Source: Thaumasiovibrio occultus (lineage in GTDB: Bacteria; Pseudomonadota; Gammaproteobacteria; Enterobacterales; Vibrionaceae). Taken from it: a stretch of 64,000 nucleotides of DNA. Each line of letters opens with the position of its first letter. Within the stretch, counting starts at the first letter, position 1. This document shows, in pieces, positions 35,873 through 46,205 of this stretch. Under the pieces are notes generated by a model. The model did not search any database, had not been told where the DNA came from, and saw only the letters and a program-made list of their open reading frames with translations. The stretch is from the NCBI GenBank assembly GCA_019703815.1, contig AP023052.1, forward strand, positions 372,001 through 436,000, given 5' to 3'. Made by a program: the position numbers and the translations under genes.

Positions 35873-37138
35873 CTAGCTTAAACCATCACGGTGCAGCGGG
35901 CAGCTCATGCAGCGCGCGCCGCCACGCCCTCGGCCGAGTTCATTGCCAGGGACGGTGATCACGCGGATCCCGGCTTTGTCATATTTCTCATTGGTAAAGT
36001 GATTGCGTTCGTAACTGATCACTACGCCCGGGCTGACGGTCAGTACATTGTTGGCATCGTTCCACTGCTCACGCTCCGCTTCGTAGTGATCGCCACCGGT
36101 GGTGATCACCTGTAATTGATCCACGGCCAGCGCTTCCCGCAGCACGTCAAACAAGCGCCGTTCGCGGATCTGTTTGATCGCAGAAGTCGCGGGTGTCGGA
36201 GATGAGGTGTTTGTGCGGATCACGTGACGCTCGTCAGCGATCAATTGCCAACAGGTGGTGTCTTGGCGGATCACTTCGGGATAAATCGAGAAGGTGTCGT
36301 GGCGTAAATGGGTCATCACGGTATCAAGGTGCATACAGGCGCGATGATGCGGCAGTGGCAGGGTCAGAACTTGCTTGGCGACGCCGTGACGAAACAAAGT
36401 GTTGGCCAGCAGCTCGACGCCTTGGGCGGTGGTGCGCTCGGAAAGTCCGATCAATACGGTTTGATTGCCGAGCACCAAAATATCGCCACCTTCAATTTGG
36501 GTGTTGTCGAACGGAGTGGAGGCATCGGCAAAAATGCGCAGGTTGTTGTGTGAGGCGAACTCGGGGTGCCAGTGGTAGATCGCGCGTAAATGGTTGGTTT
36601 CGCGGCGGCGCGCTGCTTTTGCCATGGGGTTGAGCGACACAGCATGGTAAATCCAGCTGGAGCTGTCGCGGGTAAAAAGATGGTTGGGGAGCGGATCGAG
36701 CACAAAATCGCTGGGAGGATGGGTGAGTGAGACTAACGATTGGTTATTGATACCGAGTTCCGCAAAGCTCATGCCACCGAGCAGTGTGCTGGCTAGTTCG
36801 CTATGGCTGAGCGCGTTAAGGTATTCCGTCACTACCCGCTCATAGGTGATACCAAGGCGATAGGGGCTGACTTGGGTTCGCAGTAACCACTGTTTGGCGT
36901 CGTGAATGGCGAGGGTTTCGCTCAGGAGTTGGTGCAGTTGAACGACATCAACATTTTCGTTCTCAAGCGCAGTGACAAAGGCGCGGTGCTCTTGCTTGGC
37001 TGCGTCGAGCGAGAGCACGTCATCGAACAGGTAGTCGTGGCAGTTCGACGGCGTTAACAACGCCAAAGCGCGCTCTGGTTGGTGAACCAAGACCCGGCGT
37101 AGCTGACCAATTTCCGAACCTACAAACAGTGTCGACAT
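35873..37138 (-). CDS. arcA: Arginine deiminase
   Basis: This 421 aa protein (usual size about 410) shows the ADI motifs in order: [18 protein letters not shown] near the start, [27 protein letters not shown], then GGDH. The C-terminal [17 protein letters not shown] contains the catalytic Cys. It turns arginine into citrulline and ammonia, which gives acid resistance and, with OTC and carbamate kinase, ATP. AGGAGA precedes the ATG. No arcC or arcD gene adjoins. Confidence 0.95.
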   Translation of the reverse strand: MSTLFVGSEIGQLRRVLVHQPERALALLTPSNCHDYLFDDVLSLDAAKQEHRAFVTALENENVDVVQLHQLLSETLAIHDAKQWLLRTQVSPYRLGITYERVVTEYLNALSHSELASTLLGGMSFAELGINNQSLVSLTHPPSDFVLDPLPNHLFTRDSSSWIYHAVSLNPMAKAARRRETNHLRAIYHWHPEFASHNNLRIFADASTPFDNTQIEGGDILVLGNQTVLIGLSERTTAQGVELLANTLFRHGVAKQVLTLPLPHHRACMHLDTVMTHLRHDTFSIYPEVIRQDTTCWQLIADERHVIRTNTSSPTPATSAIKQIRERRLFDVLREALAVDQLQVITTGGDHYEAEREQWNDANNVLTVSPGVVISYERNHFTNEKYDKAGIRVITVPGNELGRGRGGARCMSCPLHRDGLS

Positions 37139-37239
37139 GGCTCTTCTCCTGCGCTTGTCTTTTTACGCTAAGTAAGATGGGCTGACGTGACCAGTTTCTG
37201 TCTAAACCTAAGCACTTTGAGGTAACTTGGGTATCTCAC

Positions 37240-37253
37240 TTCATTGTGGTCAA
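37240..37253 (-). promoter_or_regulatory. FNR-like site upstream of arcA
   Basis: Minus strand TTGAC-CACA-ATGAA against the FNR consensus TTGAT-N4-ATCAA, two mismatches, about 100 bp before the arcA start. Deiminase pathways are commonly switched on by low oxygen. Confidence 0.4.
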
Positions 37254-37404
37254 TATTTGGGTTATCGCCCAGCGCCAATACAGAGAAAACTCGCTCGGCA
37301 GATCAAGCTGTTGTCACTGTACGTGCCGCGGTGAATTTAAGATCCCTTTTCATGGCGATTTGTGCCATAGTAGCGCCGAAATTACCTGATGAGTCGGAGC
37401 CAGT

Positions 37405-37797
37405 ATGTCTTACGCAGAACTGATTGAAGAGCAGAAAGAAGAAACCCGCGAAATTATCGAAGCATTGCTGGAAGACGGCAGTGAAGTTGATGCGCTGTAC
37501 ACGATTGAGCACCATTTCTCTGCTGATAGCTTCAAGCAGCTAGAAGAAGCGGCAGTTGAAGTATTTAAAATGGGCTTTGAAGTGCTAGATGCTGAAGAGC
37601 TAGAGCTGGATCCAGAAGACGGTGGCGGCACTGTGATCTGTTTTGATGCGATCATGGAATCAGCACTTGATGCGGAAATCATTGATGATCAATGTGAGAA
37701 ACTGATCAAACTGGCAGACAAATACGGCATCGACTACGACGGTTGGGGCACCTACTTTGAAGATGGCGAAGATGAAGAGGGCGATGACGAGGCATAA
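37405..37797 (+). CDS. rraB: Ribonuclease E inhibitor RraB
   Basis: This 130 aa acidic protein begins [20 protein letters not shown] and ends in an acidic tail ([12 protein letters not shown]). It contains [13 protein letters not shown] and [13 protein letters not shown], all typical of RraB. It binds RNase E and modulates mRNA decay. GGAG precedes the ATG. It is divergent from arcA. Confidence 0.95.
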   Translation: MSYAELIEEQKEETREIIEALLEDGSEVDALYTIEHHFSADSFKQLEEAAVEVFKMGFEVLDAEELELDPEDGGGTVICFDAIMESALDAEIIDDQCEKLIKLADKYGIDYDGWGTYFEDGEDEEGDDEA

Positions 37798-37864
37798 TCC
37801 TCGTTGTTGACGTCTTTGACATTAAACGTCAGTCTGTGACGCTAAACCATCTGTAACGCTAAGC

Positions 37865-37891
37865 AAATAGGCACCTCGGGGTGCCTATTTT
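37865..37891. terminator. Terminator after rraB
   Basis: AAATAGGCACC, TCGG, GGTGCCTATTT: an 11 bp perfect stem between rraB and the convergent MarR-GNAT gene. Confidence 0.8.
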
Positions 37892-37927
37892 GATCGCGCT
37901 GCTCGGCGAGAAAAACATGGTATCGAG

Positions 37928-38878
37928 TTACAAGTGTTTGAGCATTCTGATCTCACAGGCATCATGGCCGGTGTTGCCCATTGCGTGGTCGATAAACTGA
38001 AAACCCAGCGATTGGTAGAGTTTAATCGCCGGCTCTAAACAGGCGGTGGTCTCTAAATAACAGGCGGTATAGCCCTGCTCGCGCGCGAACTTCAACGCCG
38101 TTGCAGCGAGTTTTCTGGCAAACCCTAATCCTCTTAACTCTGGCAAAAAGTACATCTTTTGCAGCTCACAAACCTTGTCGATTTCACCGCTCGGTTGGCC
38201 TTGCTTTGCGCCAACGGATCTAGCTTGACCCGCCAGTGGCGCGATCCCGCCGCCGCCTAATATTCGATGATCTTTTTCGATCACCCAAAACGCCGCGTTA
38301 TTTGCTTGGTAGACGTCACTCAAGGTATCGAGGGTCGGATCTGCGACCCCAAAGCCTCTATCAGGGGTTAAGCCATACTCGGCTGAGACTCGCCGCACCA
38401 CGGCAGCCATGCCAGCGTTATCGAGTGGTGTGAGCGGGCGAAATTGGTAAGGGTGTTGGGCGTGACTGTGCTGGATCGCTTTGGTGTAGACCGTCATCAG
38501 TGTCGCTAACTGGGCGATTTCGTCGCTGTCCATGTGACTCATAAACTGATCAACTTGGTGATTTAAGCTGGCATTGAGTTGAGCTAGCTGGAGGTGACCT
38601 TCGGTCGTCAGGAAGTTGAGTGATTTTCGTTTGTCGTCGCTATCAGGACGAGTCGCCACCAACCCTTTATTGAGCAGAATCGCGGCGGTGCGGCTGGCAT
38701 TGGATTTATCGACTTTGAGGCGTTGAGCCAGTTCATTCACGGTTAAAGCGCAGTGTTCAAGTTCAATCAACACATGCGCTTGCACCGGAGTGATATCGTT
38801 AAGGCCACATTGCTGATCGAGCATGCCCAGCTCCCTGACGAGGTGGCGGGAGAGGGCACGTAAAGTGGTTGCTTCCAT
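37928..38878 (-). CDS. MarR-type HTH fused to GNAT acetyltransferase
   Basis: This 316 aa protein has two domains. Residues about 1-140 are a MarR winged helix (ELAQRLKVDKSNASRTAAILLNKGLV as the recognition region, wing near RPDSDDKRKS). Residues about 155-316 are a GNAT N-acetyltransferase with the acetyl-CoA loop ELRGLGFARKLAATAL and the late strand YQSLGFQFID. Such fusions probably sense or modify a small molecule and control nearby genes, but targets are unknown. The fusion is one continuous frame and is known as a recurring architecture. It stands alone on the minus strand. Confidence 0.88.
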   Translation of the reverse strand: MEATTLRALSRHLVRELGMLDQQCGLNDITPVQAHVLIELEHCALTVNELAQRLKVDKSNASRTAAILLNKGLVATRPDSDDKRKSLNFLTTEGHLQLAQLNASLNHQVDQFMSHMDSDEIAQLATLMTVYTKAIQHSHAQHPYQFRPLTPLDNAGMAAVVRRVSAEYGLTPDRGFGVADPTLDTLSDVYQANNAAFWVIEKDHRILGGGGIAPLAGQARSVGAKQGQPSGEIDKVCELQKMYFLPELRGLGFARKLAATALKFAREQGYTACYLETTACLEPAIKLYQSLGFQFIDHAMGNTGHDACEIRMLKHL

Positions 38879-39091
38879 ACAATTGAGTGTCCTGCGTTGT
38901 CGGATATGATTGGCGGCCTGTCTGTCTCATCATGCTGCCTTGTGTTTCCCTACTGCCTCTCTAGTTAGCCGGTTGGCTTTATGTCGACTAATCAAATGCG
39001 ACTTACTGGGCAGAGGAAGCGATCCTTTTCACGTTCAATTGTAGTAATGTAGTTGCGATTGTTAACTAAAACCAGTTGTGAATAACAATTA

Positions 39092-39535
39092 TTAGGCGCT
39101 GTACGCAATATTATCAATGCGTGGGTCGACCGAGACGCTGCACTCCATTAACTCTTCGTGGTGTTGCTGCATCGTGGTGGTGTGACGCTGCCAACGTTTT
39201 TCGTGAAAGTAGTACACCACGGTGTTGATGGCAGGTTCAATCGCCGCTAATACGCCGCCTACAAACCAGTCGCCACTGAGTAGACCCGCCACGGTGAATG
39301 CCACACTAAAGTGAACAATGGCAAAGCTGGTGGTCTTGCGCGCTGGGTTACCCGCATTTGAACGTTGTAGTTTTGGTAGCTGCCACACACGCTCGTGGAA
39401 GTAGAAAGCAACGGTGTTTACCATCGGCTCGATCATCGCAATCATGCTGCCAATAAGGATATCGCCAGTCAGTAGGTAGGCCACCGTAAAGGCGACAATA
39501 AAGTGGAATCCGGCAAAACTCAGTGTCTTTTTCAT
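39092..39535 (-). CDS. DUF2061 membrane protein with two repeats
   Basis: This 147 aa protein is built from two copies of a roughly 50-residue DUF2061 unit. The first has FAGFHFIVAFTVAYLLTGD and EPMVNTVAFYFHERVWQ. The second has FAIVHFSVAFTVAGLLSGD and EPAINTVVYYFHEKRWQ. Each unit has two membrane helices, so four in all. The function is unknown. DUF2061 proteins usually have one unit or occur in pairs; here the pair is in one chain. Confidence 0.85.
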   Translation of the reverse strand: MKKTLSFAGFHFIVAFTVAYLLTGDILIGSMIAMIEPMVNTVAFYFHERVWQLPKLQRSNAGNPARKTTSFAIVHFSVAFTVAGLLSGDWFVGGVLAAIEPAINTVVYYFHEKRWQRHTTTMQQHHEELMECSVSVDPRIDNIAYSA

Positions 39536-39718
39536 AACAATAACCTCGTCAATTTGATGGTTATATTATTGATAATAATTCTCAGTTACGGAAGTGGTTC
39601 GAACCTATTGATTTGATAGGCGTTACAAATCAAGGTGCGAGCTATTTCATATTCCTCCGAATGTGAAACAAGGTTGATATTGTTAGAATTGACCTGTTTA
39701 GGAAGGGGAAAATAAATA

Positions 39719-40892
39719 ATGCATAATTTTAAATTTACAGGTAACGCATCCGAATATTTTAAGATTTGGATCGTCAATATCTTACTGAGTATTGGAACGC
39801 TAGGTGTATATTCAGCGTGGGCAAAAGTAAGAACAAAAAAATACTTTTATGAGAACACATGGTTAGGTGAACATAATTTTCAATATCATGGAAAATCCCA
39901 AACGAATGGTGATCTCTAGGATGATTGTCATTTTACTCTTCGCGGTAACGACATTTGGCTATTATTATAATACGTACTTAATGTTGGGTGTGTTGGCAGT
40001 CACTTGGCTCTTTCTTCCTTTTCTCTATTGGGCGGGATTGAGATTCAACGCAAGAATGTCGAGTTATCGTAATGTGCGGTTTGATTTTACCGCGCCACTC
40101 ATTTCTATGTTCAAGATTATATTGTTTTACCCACTGCTCACGATCGCGACGTTAGGCGGTGTGTTAGCGGGTGCCTGGTACGTGAATATGGCGTTTGCTG
40201 AGTTTTTTGCCGCCATTTACATTTTTCTAGTGCCCTACTTGTTTATTAAATGGAAGGTAATGTTAGATAACCATATCTATGATCATTACAGCTATGGTGA
40301 ATGCGAATTTGAAACCATCTTAAGTAAGAAGGAGTACTTCTTTGCTTATGCCAATGCAACGGGATTATATATTGGTATGTTTGTTGGTTTGATCGTTTCG
40401 ATTGTCTTGCTCGGCTTTATTTTCCATGATTCAACGTTTATCCGACAGTTAATGATAGATTTTGATCGTTATAATAATGGATTTCGAACACATGTTCCTT
40501 TTGCCGTTTATATCATGGTGTTCCTCTCTTATTTAGTGACAGGGTTAATGGGGTGGGCGTGGAAAAGTACTATTTTCTACCGTATTCGAAATCACATCTA
40601 TGAGAACATTTCGGTATATATTCCTGGCGGGAAAACGCTGCAGGTCACTTCCATTTTGGAATTCAAACCATTTGTTGGATTGGTGTTGTCTAATATATTG
40701 ATGCTGTTTTTCTCGTTCGGTTTAGCTTGGCCAGCAACGCGCGTGCGTTTGGCTGAGCACTTTACCGAAAACACCCTGATTGAAGGGGAGCTTGATGTCG
40801 CTATTGCCAGTAATGCGGATCTCCAAGATGTGAATGTCTTTGGTGAGGAAGCGGATGACTTCTTTGGCATGAATGATGACTTCGGGATCTGA
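39719..40892 (+). pseudogene. DUF898 (YjgN-like) membrane protein gene split by a frameshift
   Basis: The first frame (39719-39919) encodes the DUF898 start: FKFTGNASEYFKIWIVNILL, TLGVYSAWAKVRTKKYFYENT, then FQYHGKS and a stop. The second frame (open from 39867 to 40892) continues the family: NPKRMVISRM, a run of about ten helices, and later RIRNHIYENISV and LAWPATRVRLAEHFTENT. In intact members YHG is followed directly by NP. Here removal of one A from the four at 39892-39895 restores exactly YHGNPKR. So a single extra A breaks one gene of about 390 codons. It may be a true inactivation, a slippage site, or a sequencing error. The region is visibly AT-richer than its neighbours. The M48 protease gene follows by four bases, a common partner. 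Confidence 0.8.
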
Positions 40893-40896
40893 TGGC

Positions 40897-41937
40897 ATGA
40901 CAGTGGAGAGAGAGGCGCACCGGCATTTGCCATTTGATGGCGAAGGCTTCATTGCGGGCAACTCAACGTGTTATCCCGTTAGGGTCGGTTTTGTCGATAG
41001 TCGTTTATTAGTGGAGTTCGACGATAAATTGTATGACTTGTCGCTCGCTGATGTAACGATAGAGTCGCCCATTGGGGCGAGCGCGCCCTATATGATTTAC
41101 CTGCAAGATAACACCCTGATTAAAGTGGCTAATTTGCCCGCCTTTCGCCAGGCACTCACCCAGCGCGAAGTAAAAGCAAACCGTGAGTTTGCGTTTACTT
41201 GGGGAGATTATCGCAAAGGCATTGTTATCAGCTTGTGTGGTGCGATTGTTGTGGGAGTCACGTTTATTCAATTGATCGTGCCTCTGCTGGTTCAGGGTAT
41301 TGTGAAGATCATCCCGCAAGAGCTTGTTATGGCGCTCGATAAGGAAACCTTGGCGAGTTTAGATGAAATCTATCGACCGTCGAGAATCGATGCTGAGCAA
41401 AAACAGCTTCTACAGCAACGGTTTGATCAAGCGGTGGCGCTTTCTGAGTGCGAATATAAGTATCCGCCGCAACTGGAATTGCGCAGAGGGGGTTTCAACG
41501 CCTTTGCGCTGCCTGGCGGGACGGTGGTGCTGTTGGATGAATTGGTCAACCAACTGGGTGAGTCGCCCGCGCTCGAGGCGGTAGTTTTGCATGAGCTCGC
41601 TCATGTCTGCTATCAAGATGGCTTATATGGCATGGTCAACGATAGCTGGTATCAGTTTATTATTGAGCTGGTGATCGGAGGAAACTCGATTGTTGATAGC
41701 TCACAAGCGGAAGCGGTGCTCAGTGCCAGTTATTCGCGCGATCTAGAAACGCGAGCGGATCTCTTTTCCGCGTACCATGTGCAGCAAGCGTATGGCAACA
41801 CCGCGCCAATGCTCGATTTGTTTGACGCATTGGACGCAAATGGTGGAGGGAGTGGTTTACCTTGGCTAAGCTCGCACCCGCATACGCGAGATCGTCGAAA
41901 CTCAGTGATTATTCCGCCAGAGTCCTTGGATTTTTAA
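40897..41937 (+). CDS. M48-type membrane-anchored metalloprotease
   Basis: This 346 aa protein has an N-terminal soluble stretch of about 100 residues. A membrane helix follows near residues 107-130 (GIVISLCGAIVVGVTFIQL), then a Zn-protease domain with VVLHELAHVCYQD (HExxH). A downstream ETRADLFSAYH supplies the third zinc ligand, and WLSSHPHTRDR is typical of M48. It is coupled to the DUF898 gene, four bases from its stop, an association seen in many proteobacteria. The substrate is unknown. I start at ATG 40897; the longer frame overlaps the upstream gene. Confidence 0.85.
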   Translation: MTVEREAHRHLPFDGEGFIAGNSTCYPVRVGFVDSRLLVEFDDKLYDLSLADVTIESPIGASAPYMIYLQDNTLIKVANLPAFRQALTQREVKANREFAFTWGDYRKGIVISLCGAIVVGVTFIQLIVPLLVQGIVKIIPQELVMALDKETLASLDEIYRPSRIDAEQKQLLQQRFDQAVALSECEYKYPPQLELRRGGFNAFALPGGTVVLLDELVNQLGESPALEAVVLHELAHVCYQDGLYGMVNDSWYQFIIELVIGGNSIVDSSQAEAVLSASYSRDLETRADLFSAYHVQQAYGNTAPMLDLFDALDANGGGSGLPWLSSHPHTRDRRNSVIIPPESLDF

Positions 41938-42128
41938 GGATCTTAGGGAGATAGTGGCAGATCAGTGCTGCGGCTTATCTCCCACTTCCTAGGTTGTTGT
42001 CTTCGAGTTTTGCATTTTGCTGCGGGAGTTTTCCCAGTTCATCAAGGCAATAGAGCTTCTTTCTTTTCAGTGCGTTGGCAGCCCTATCTACTACTGATTC
42101 TTTTAATAATTATATAGGGTTAGGTCGT

Positions 42129-42608
42129 ATGAAATATCACAGGGAAACGGTTACGATTCATGATCTTCCGTGTAAGATCCGGGTCTATCTCCCAGAGCAG
42201 AACACCGCGCTGATCCGAATAGGGATGTTTTTTTCTATCGTTGGTCTATGCATGTTGATCGTCGGCTGTGGCTTTATTGTTTTTGGCCCAGATAGGATCT
42301 ATTACAATTACTATGAGGGATTGACCTTTGTCCAGATGTTGCAAGCCTATCCCGGTCCTTTGGCTACAGTGGGCTGTTTGGTTACGGTATTAGGAAGTAA
42401 GTTGGGCGGTGCTGAAGAAAATAAACGTCAGCGAGCTTTAGATGATTTGGTTGCCAAGCGTATTAAGATCGATGATGCTGAGATCCCCGATGGTTTTACA
42501 TTGAGCATTGTACCGTTGGAGATAGCAGGTGACGTTAAGCTAAGCCTTGAGCGGAAGGTTAGGCGAAAAAATCAGCGAATAGTGCAGAGAGGTCGTTATG
42601 AGGGCTAA
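42129..42608 (+). CDS. Small two-helix membrane protein, unrecognised
   Basis: This 159 aa protein is not recognised. Residues 1-20 are polar (KYHRETVTIHDLPCKIRVYLP) and two membrane helices lie near 29-52 and 78-97. A basic cytoplasmic tail of about 60 residues follows (EENKRQRALDDLVAKRIK and RKVRRKNQRI). The ATG at 42129 has TTAGG upstream; the frame from 42075 adds 18 residues without support. It lies 190 bp after the protease gene and ends at its own terminator. It may belong with the DUF898/M48 pair, but that is only position. Confidence 0.6.
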   Translation: MKYHRETVTIHDLPCKIRVYLPEQNTALIRIGMFFSIVGLCMLIVGCGFIVFGPDRIYYNYYEGLTFVQMLQAYPGPLATVGCLVTVLGSKLGGAEENKRQRALDDLVAKRIKIDDAEIPDGFTLSIVPLEIAGDVKLSLERKVRRKNQRIVQRGRYEG

Positions 42609-42633
42609 GTACCAAGGCTGGAAAACTGCGAAG

Positions 42634-42659
42634 AAAGGCGTCTGAGAGGCGCTTTTTTT
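42634..42659 (+). terminator. Terminator after the small membrane protein gene
   Basis: AAAGGCGTCT, GAG, AGGCGC with a T-run; the stem has one G-U pair. Confidence 0.7.
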
Positions 42660-42693
42660 ATGGTATTACAGCGGCAATGAAGAATCAAAAAGC

Positions 42694-42724
42694 AAAAAAA
42701 GGTTGGTCCTAGGACCAACCTTTT
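42694..42724 (-). terminator. Terminator after valS
   Basis: Perfect palindrome AAAAGGTTGGTCC-TA-GGACCAACCTTTT with seven A on the plus strand, which is the T-run for minus-strand transcription. Confidence 0.85.
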
Positions 42725-42746
42725 GTTTATTCAAATAGCTGAAAAC

Positions 42747-45620
42747 TTACAGCGCAGCGATGATCGCTTTTTGCTCTTCCAGTTTCACTAGCGTATCGGC
42801 GTAGCCATCACACTTCGCGCGTTCAGCCGCAACAACCGCTTCCGGTGCTTTCGCAACGAAGCCTTGGTTGTTTAGCTTGCCTTCAATGCGCTTGATCTCG
42901 CCTTGGGTTTTCGCGATCTCTTTATCCAAACGCGCAAGCTCTGCATCTTTGTCGATCAGGCCTGCCATCGGGATCATCAGCGTAGACTTACCGACAAGTG
43001 CTGTTGCACATGCTGGCGTTTCTTCGCCTGCTGCCAGTACGCGAACATCTTCTAGCTTCGCCAGAGACATTAGCACTTGCTTGTTGGCGTTTAGACGCGC
43101 TGCGTCTTTGTCGTCAGCGGCTTTTAGCATCACGTTTAGCGGTTTGCTTGGCGCGATGTCGTACTCAGCACGTAGGTTACGAATAGCGGTAATAAAGCCT
43201 TTCACCCACTCGATATCTGCCAGTGCATCTGCGTCAAATTGCGCTTCATCATATTGCGGCAAGGTTTGCAGCATAATGGTGTCGCCTTCAACGCCGTCTA
43301 CGATAGGCTTCACGCTTTGCCAGATTGATTCCGTGATGTACGGGATCACTGGGTGCGCTAGGCGTAGCGTCTTCTCAAGAACGGTGATCAGGGTGTAGCG
43401 CGTTGCACGTTGTTGCGCTTCCGTCCCTTTCCACAGAACCGGCTTAGTCAGCTCTAGGTACCAGTCACAGAATTGGTTCCAGATAAACTCGTACAGGGTG
43501 TTCGCGGCCATATCTAGACGGAAGTTGTCGATGTGGGCGTTGAACTCTTTCGCTGCTAGTTGGAATTGCGATTCAATCCACTTGTCAGCCAGTGAGAATT
43601 CCATCGCTTGACGTTCTTCCGCTGAAAGCGCCATGCCACAATCTTGATCTTCGGCGTTCATCAGCACGTAGCGGCTTGCGTTCCACAACTTGTTACAGAA
43701 GTTACGGTAACCTTCTAGACGCTTCATATCCCAGTTGATGTCACGGCCTGTTGATGCCATGGCTGCTAGAGTGAAACGTAGCGCATCGGTGCCGTAAGGT
43801 TCGATACCGTTTTCGAAGGTTTTACGTGTGTTTTTCTCGATCTTCGCTGCCAGTTGCGGCTGCATCATGTTACCGGTACGTTTTTCTACCAGTGATTCCA
43901 GATCGATACCGTCAATCATGTCGATAGGGTCAAGTACGTTACCCTTAGACTTCGACATCTTGTCGCCGTTTTCATCACGGATCAGACCGGTCACGTAAAC
44001 GGTTTTGAATGGGACTTGTGCTTTGCCGTCTTCATCTTTACAGAAGTGCATGGTCATCATGATCATGCGCGCTACCCAGAAGAAGATGATGTCAAAACCG
44101 GTCACCAACACGTCGGTTGGGTGGAAGGTTTTTAGCTCAGGCGTTTGCTGTGGCCAGCCTAGGGTACCGAAGGTCCACAGTGCCGATGAGAACCACGTAT
44201 CTAGCACGTCGTCGTCTTGGCGAAGCACAACAACAGGCGCTAGGTTGTTCTTCTCACGCACTTCTTCTTCGTTACGACCAACGTAGACGTTGCCGTCGTT
44301 GTCGTACCATGCTGGGATACGGTGGCCCCACCAAAGCTGACGAGAGATACACCAGTCTTGGATGTCACGCATCCACGCGAAGTACATGTTTTCGTATTGT
44401 TTTGGTACGAACTGAATGTCGCCATTCTCAACCGCTTCTACCGCTGGTTTAGCAAGAGGCGCAGTGCGCACGTACCATTGGTCCGTTAGCATTGGCTCGA
44501 TCACCACGCCACCACGGTCACCGTAGGGGACTGGCAAGTCGTGATCTTTGATTTCTTCTAGCAGGCCAAGCTCTTCAAATTCTGCCACGATCGCTTTACG
44601 CGCGGCAAAACGCTCCATACCGTGGTATTTCGCCGGTAGCTCAGTGCTGTAAACATCGCTCGCTTCACCGTTGGTGGTGAACACTTCAGCCGCATCACGG
44701 ATATCGGCGTTGAAGGTCAGGATGTTGATCATTGGCAGTTGGTGACGCTTACCGACTTCGTAGTCGTTGAAATCGTGCGCAGGAGTGATCTTCACACAAC
44801 CTGTGCCTTTTTCCATGTCTGCGTGCTCGTCGCCGACGATTGGAATGCGACGGCCAACGATTGGCAGAATGATTTCTTTACCGATCAACGCTTTGTAACG
44901 TGGATCTTCTGGGTTAACCGCAACGCCGGTATCACCTAGCATGGTTTCTGGGCGCGTCGTCGCGACAACGATGTAGTCTTTGCCGTCGGCGGTTTTCACA
45001 CCGTCCGCTAGCGGGTAGCGGAAGTGCCACATGAAACCTTTGGTTTCTTTGTTTTCTACTTCTAGATCCGAGATCGCGGTGTGCAGTTTTGGATCCCAGT
45101 TAACTAGGCGCTTACCACGGTAGATCAGATCGTCTTCGTACAGACGTACAAACACTTCTTGAACCGCAGCATAGAAGCCGTCGTCCATAGTGAAGCGTTC
45201 GCGATCCCAGTCAACAGACGCACCAAGACGACGCAGCTGCTTAGTGATCGTGCCGCCAGATTCGCCTTTCCATTCCCAGATCTTGTCGATGAAGGCATCG
45301 CGACCATAGTCATGCTTGGTCTTGTTTTCTTCTGCTGCGACTTTGCGCTCGACGACCATTTGAGTAGCGATACCTGCGTGGTCAGTACCGACCTGCCATA
45401 GGGTGTTTTTACCCTTCATACGCTCAGCACGGATCAGGGTATCCATAATGGTATCCTGGAAGGCGTGGCCCATGTGTAGGCTGCCCGTGACGTTTGGCGG
45501 CGGGATCATGATGCTGTAAGCATCTTTTGTGGTATCACCGTGAGGACGGAAGTAACCGTTCTCTTCCCAGCGCTGATATAGCGCCTGCTCAATTGATTGT
45601 GGGTTGTATGTCTTTTCCAT
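42747..45620 (-). CDS. valS: Valyl-tRNA synthetase
   Basis: This 957 aa class I synthetase (E. coli 951) has the HIGH-type motif [17 protein letters not shown] and KMSKS in [10 protein letters not shown]. The editing domain carries [11 protein letters not shown], and a C-terminal coiled coil is present ([22 protein letters not shown]). It charges tRNA-Val and clears mischarged threonine. It follows holC on the minus strand, as in E. coli (pepA-holC-valS). Confidence 0.97.
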   Translation of the reverse strand: MEKTYNPQSIEQALYQRWEENGYFRPHGDTTKDAYSIMIPPPNVTGSLHMGHAFQDTIMDTLIRAERMKGKNTLWQVGTDHAGIATQMVVERKVAAEENKTKHDYGRDAFIDKIWEWKGESGGTITKQLRRLGASVDWDRERFTMDDGFYAAVQEVFVRLYEDDLIYRGKRLVNWDPKLHTAISDLEVENKETKGFMWHFRYPLADGVKTADGKDYIVVATTRPETMLGDTGVAVNPEDPRYKALIGKEIILPIVGRRIPIVGDEHADMEKGTGCVKITPAHDFNDYEVGKRHQLPMINILTFNADIRDAAEVFTTNGEASDVYSTELPAKYHGMERFAARKAIVAEFEELGLLEEIKDHDLPVPYGDRGGVVIEPMLTDQWYVRTAPLAKPAVEAVENGDIQFVPKQYENMYFAWMRDIQDWCISRQLWWGHRIPAWYDNDGNVYVGRNEEEVREKNNLAPVVVLRQDDDVLDTWFSSALWTFGTLGWPQQTPELKTFHPTDVLVTGFDIIFFWVARMIMMTMHFCKDEDGKAQVPFKTVYVTGLIRDENGDKMSKSKGNVLDPIDMIDGIDLESLVEKRTGNMMQPQLAAKIEKNTRKTFENGIEPYGTDALRFTLAAMASTGRDINWDMKRLEGYRNFCNKLWNASRYVLMNAEDQDCGMALSAEERQAMEFSLADKWIESQFQLAAKEFNAHIDNFRLDMAANTLYEFIWNQFCDWYLELTKPVLWKGTEAQQRATRYTLITVLEKTLRLAHPVIPYITESIWQSVKPIVDGVEGDTIMLQTLPQYDEAQFDADALADIEWVKGFITAIRNLRAEYDIAPSKPLNVMLKAADDKDAARLNANKQVLMSLAKLEDVRVLAAGEETPACATALVGKSTLMIPMAGLIDKDAELARLDKEIAKTQGEIKRIEGKLNNQGFVAKAPEAVVAAERAKCDGYADTLVKLEEQKAIIAAL

Positions 45621-45650
45621 AGCGCTCTTAAGATCTGCGTTGAGTCGGAA

Positions 45651-46085
45651 TCAGGACGATTTCTGGACTGCCTGTGTTTGCAATTGAATGCCGGCCTGTC
45701 GGTATTGCTTATACCTTTCGCGGGCAATCAGCTTCAGGTTTTCTTCATAAGGGACGAAGTCTACCACTTGTGCGAACGCGACCGCAAAGTTTGCAGCGTT
45801 ATTCGCCAGATTTATTAATACGGAACGGTGTCCCGAATGGCGGCGATATTGCCAGCCAATTTCGACAGGTGCGCCACCGCGCGGCCCCTCACCTAATAGA
45901 TTATGGGGGACGAAGGCCTCACTGTCGCGCTGCCATAGCAGATTGTCAATAACTTCTGCTTGCGTCATTTCCTCGGTCAGAATGTAAACACGTTGACCTT
46001 GTTGATAGTAGTCGGCGGCGATATCACAAGCGACTTTCGCCGGTGTTTGCCCTTCTTCTAGCAACATAAAGGTGGCATGACTCAT
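45651..46085 (-). CDS. holC: DNA polymerase III chi subunit
   Basis: The 144 aa protein has the conserved core FVPHNLLGEGPRGGAPVEI and VVDFVPYEENLKLIARERYK, as in E. coli HolC. Chi, with psi, ties the clamp loader to single-stranded DNA-binding protein. ATG 46085 follows GGAG by a normal distance; an upstream in-frame GTG adds only two residues. The valS start is 30 bp after the stop. Confidence 0.94.
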   Translation of the reverse strand: MSHATFMLLEEGQTPAKVACDIAADYYQQGQRVYILTEEMTQAEVIDNLLWQRDSEAFVPHNLLGEGPRGGAPVEIGWQYRRHSGHRSVLINLANNAANFAVAFAQVVDFVPYEENLKLIARERYKQYRQAGIQLQTQAVQKSS

Positions 46086-46171
46086 GAACACTCCACATGT
46101 AACGGCTGTTGTCCGGCTTCCTTTGCTAGCGCAAGGGGAGTCGCGAGTTAGTTTGCTCGCTTAGCGAGATA

Positions 46172-46196
46172 GAAAAAAGGGGCCTTGGCGGCCCCT
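46172..46196 (-). terminator. Terminator after pepA
   Basis: On the minus strand AGGGGCC, GCCAA loop, GGCCCCT then a T-run (six A on plus). It lies between pepA and holC. Confidence 0.75.
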
Positions 46197-46205
46197 GTTA
46201 TGCGA

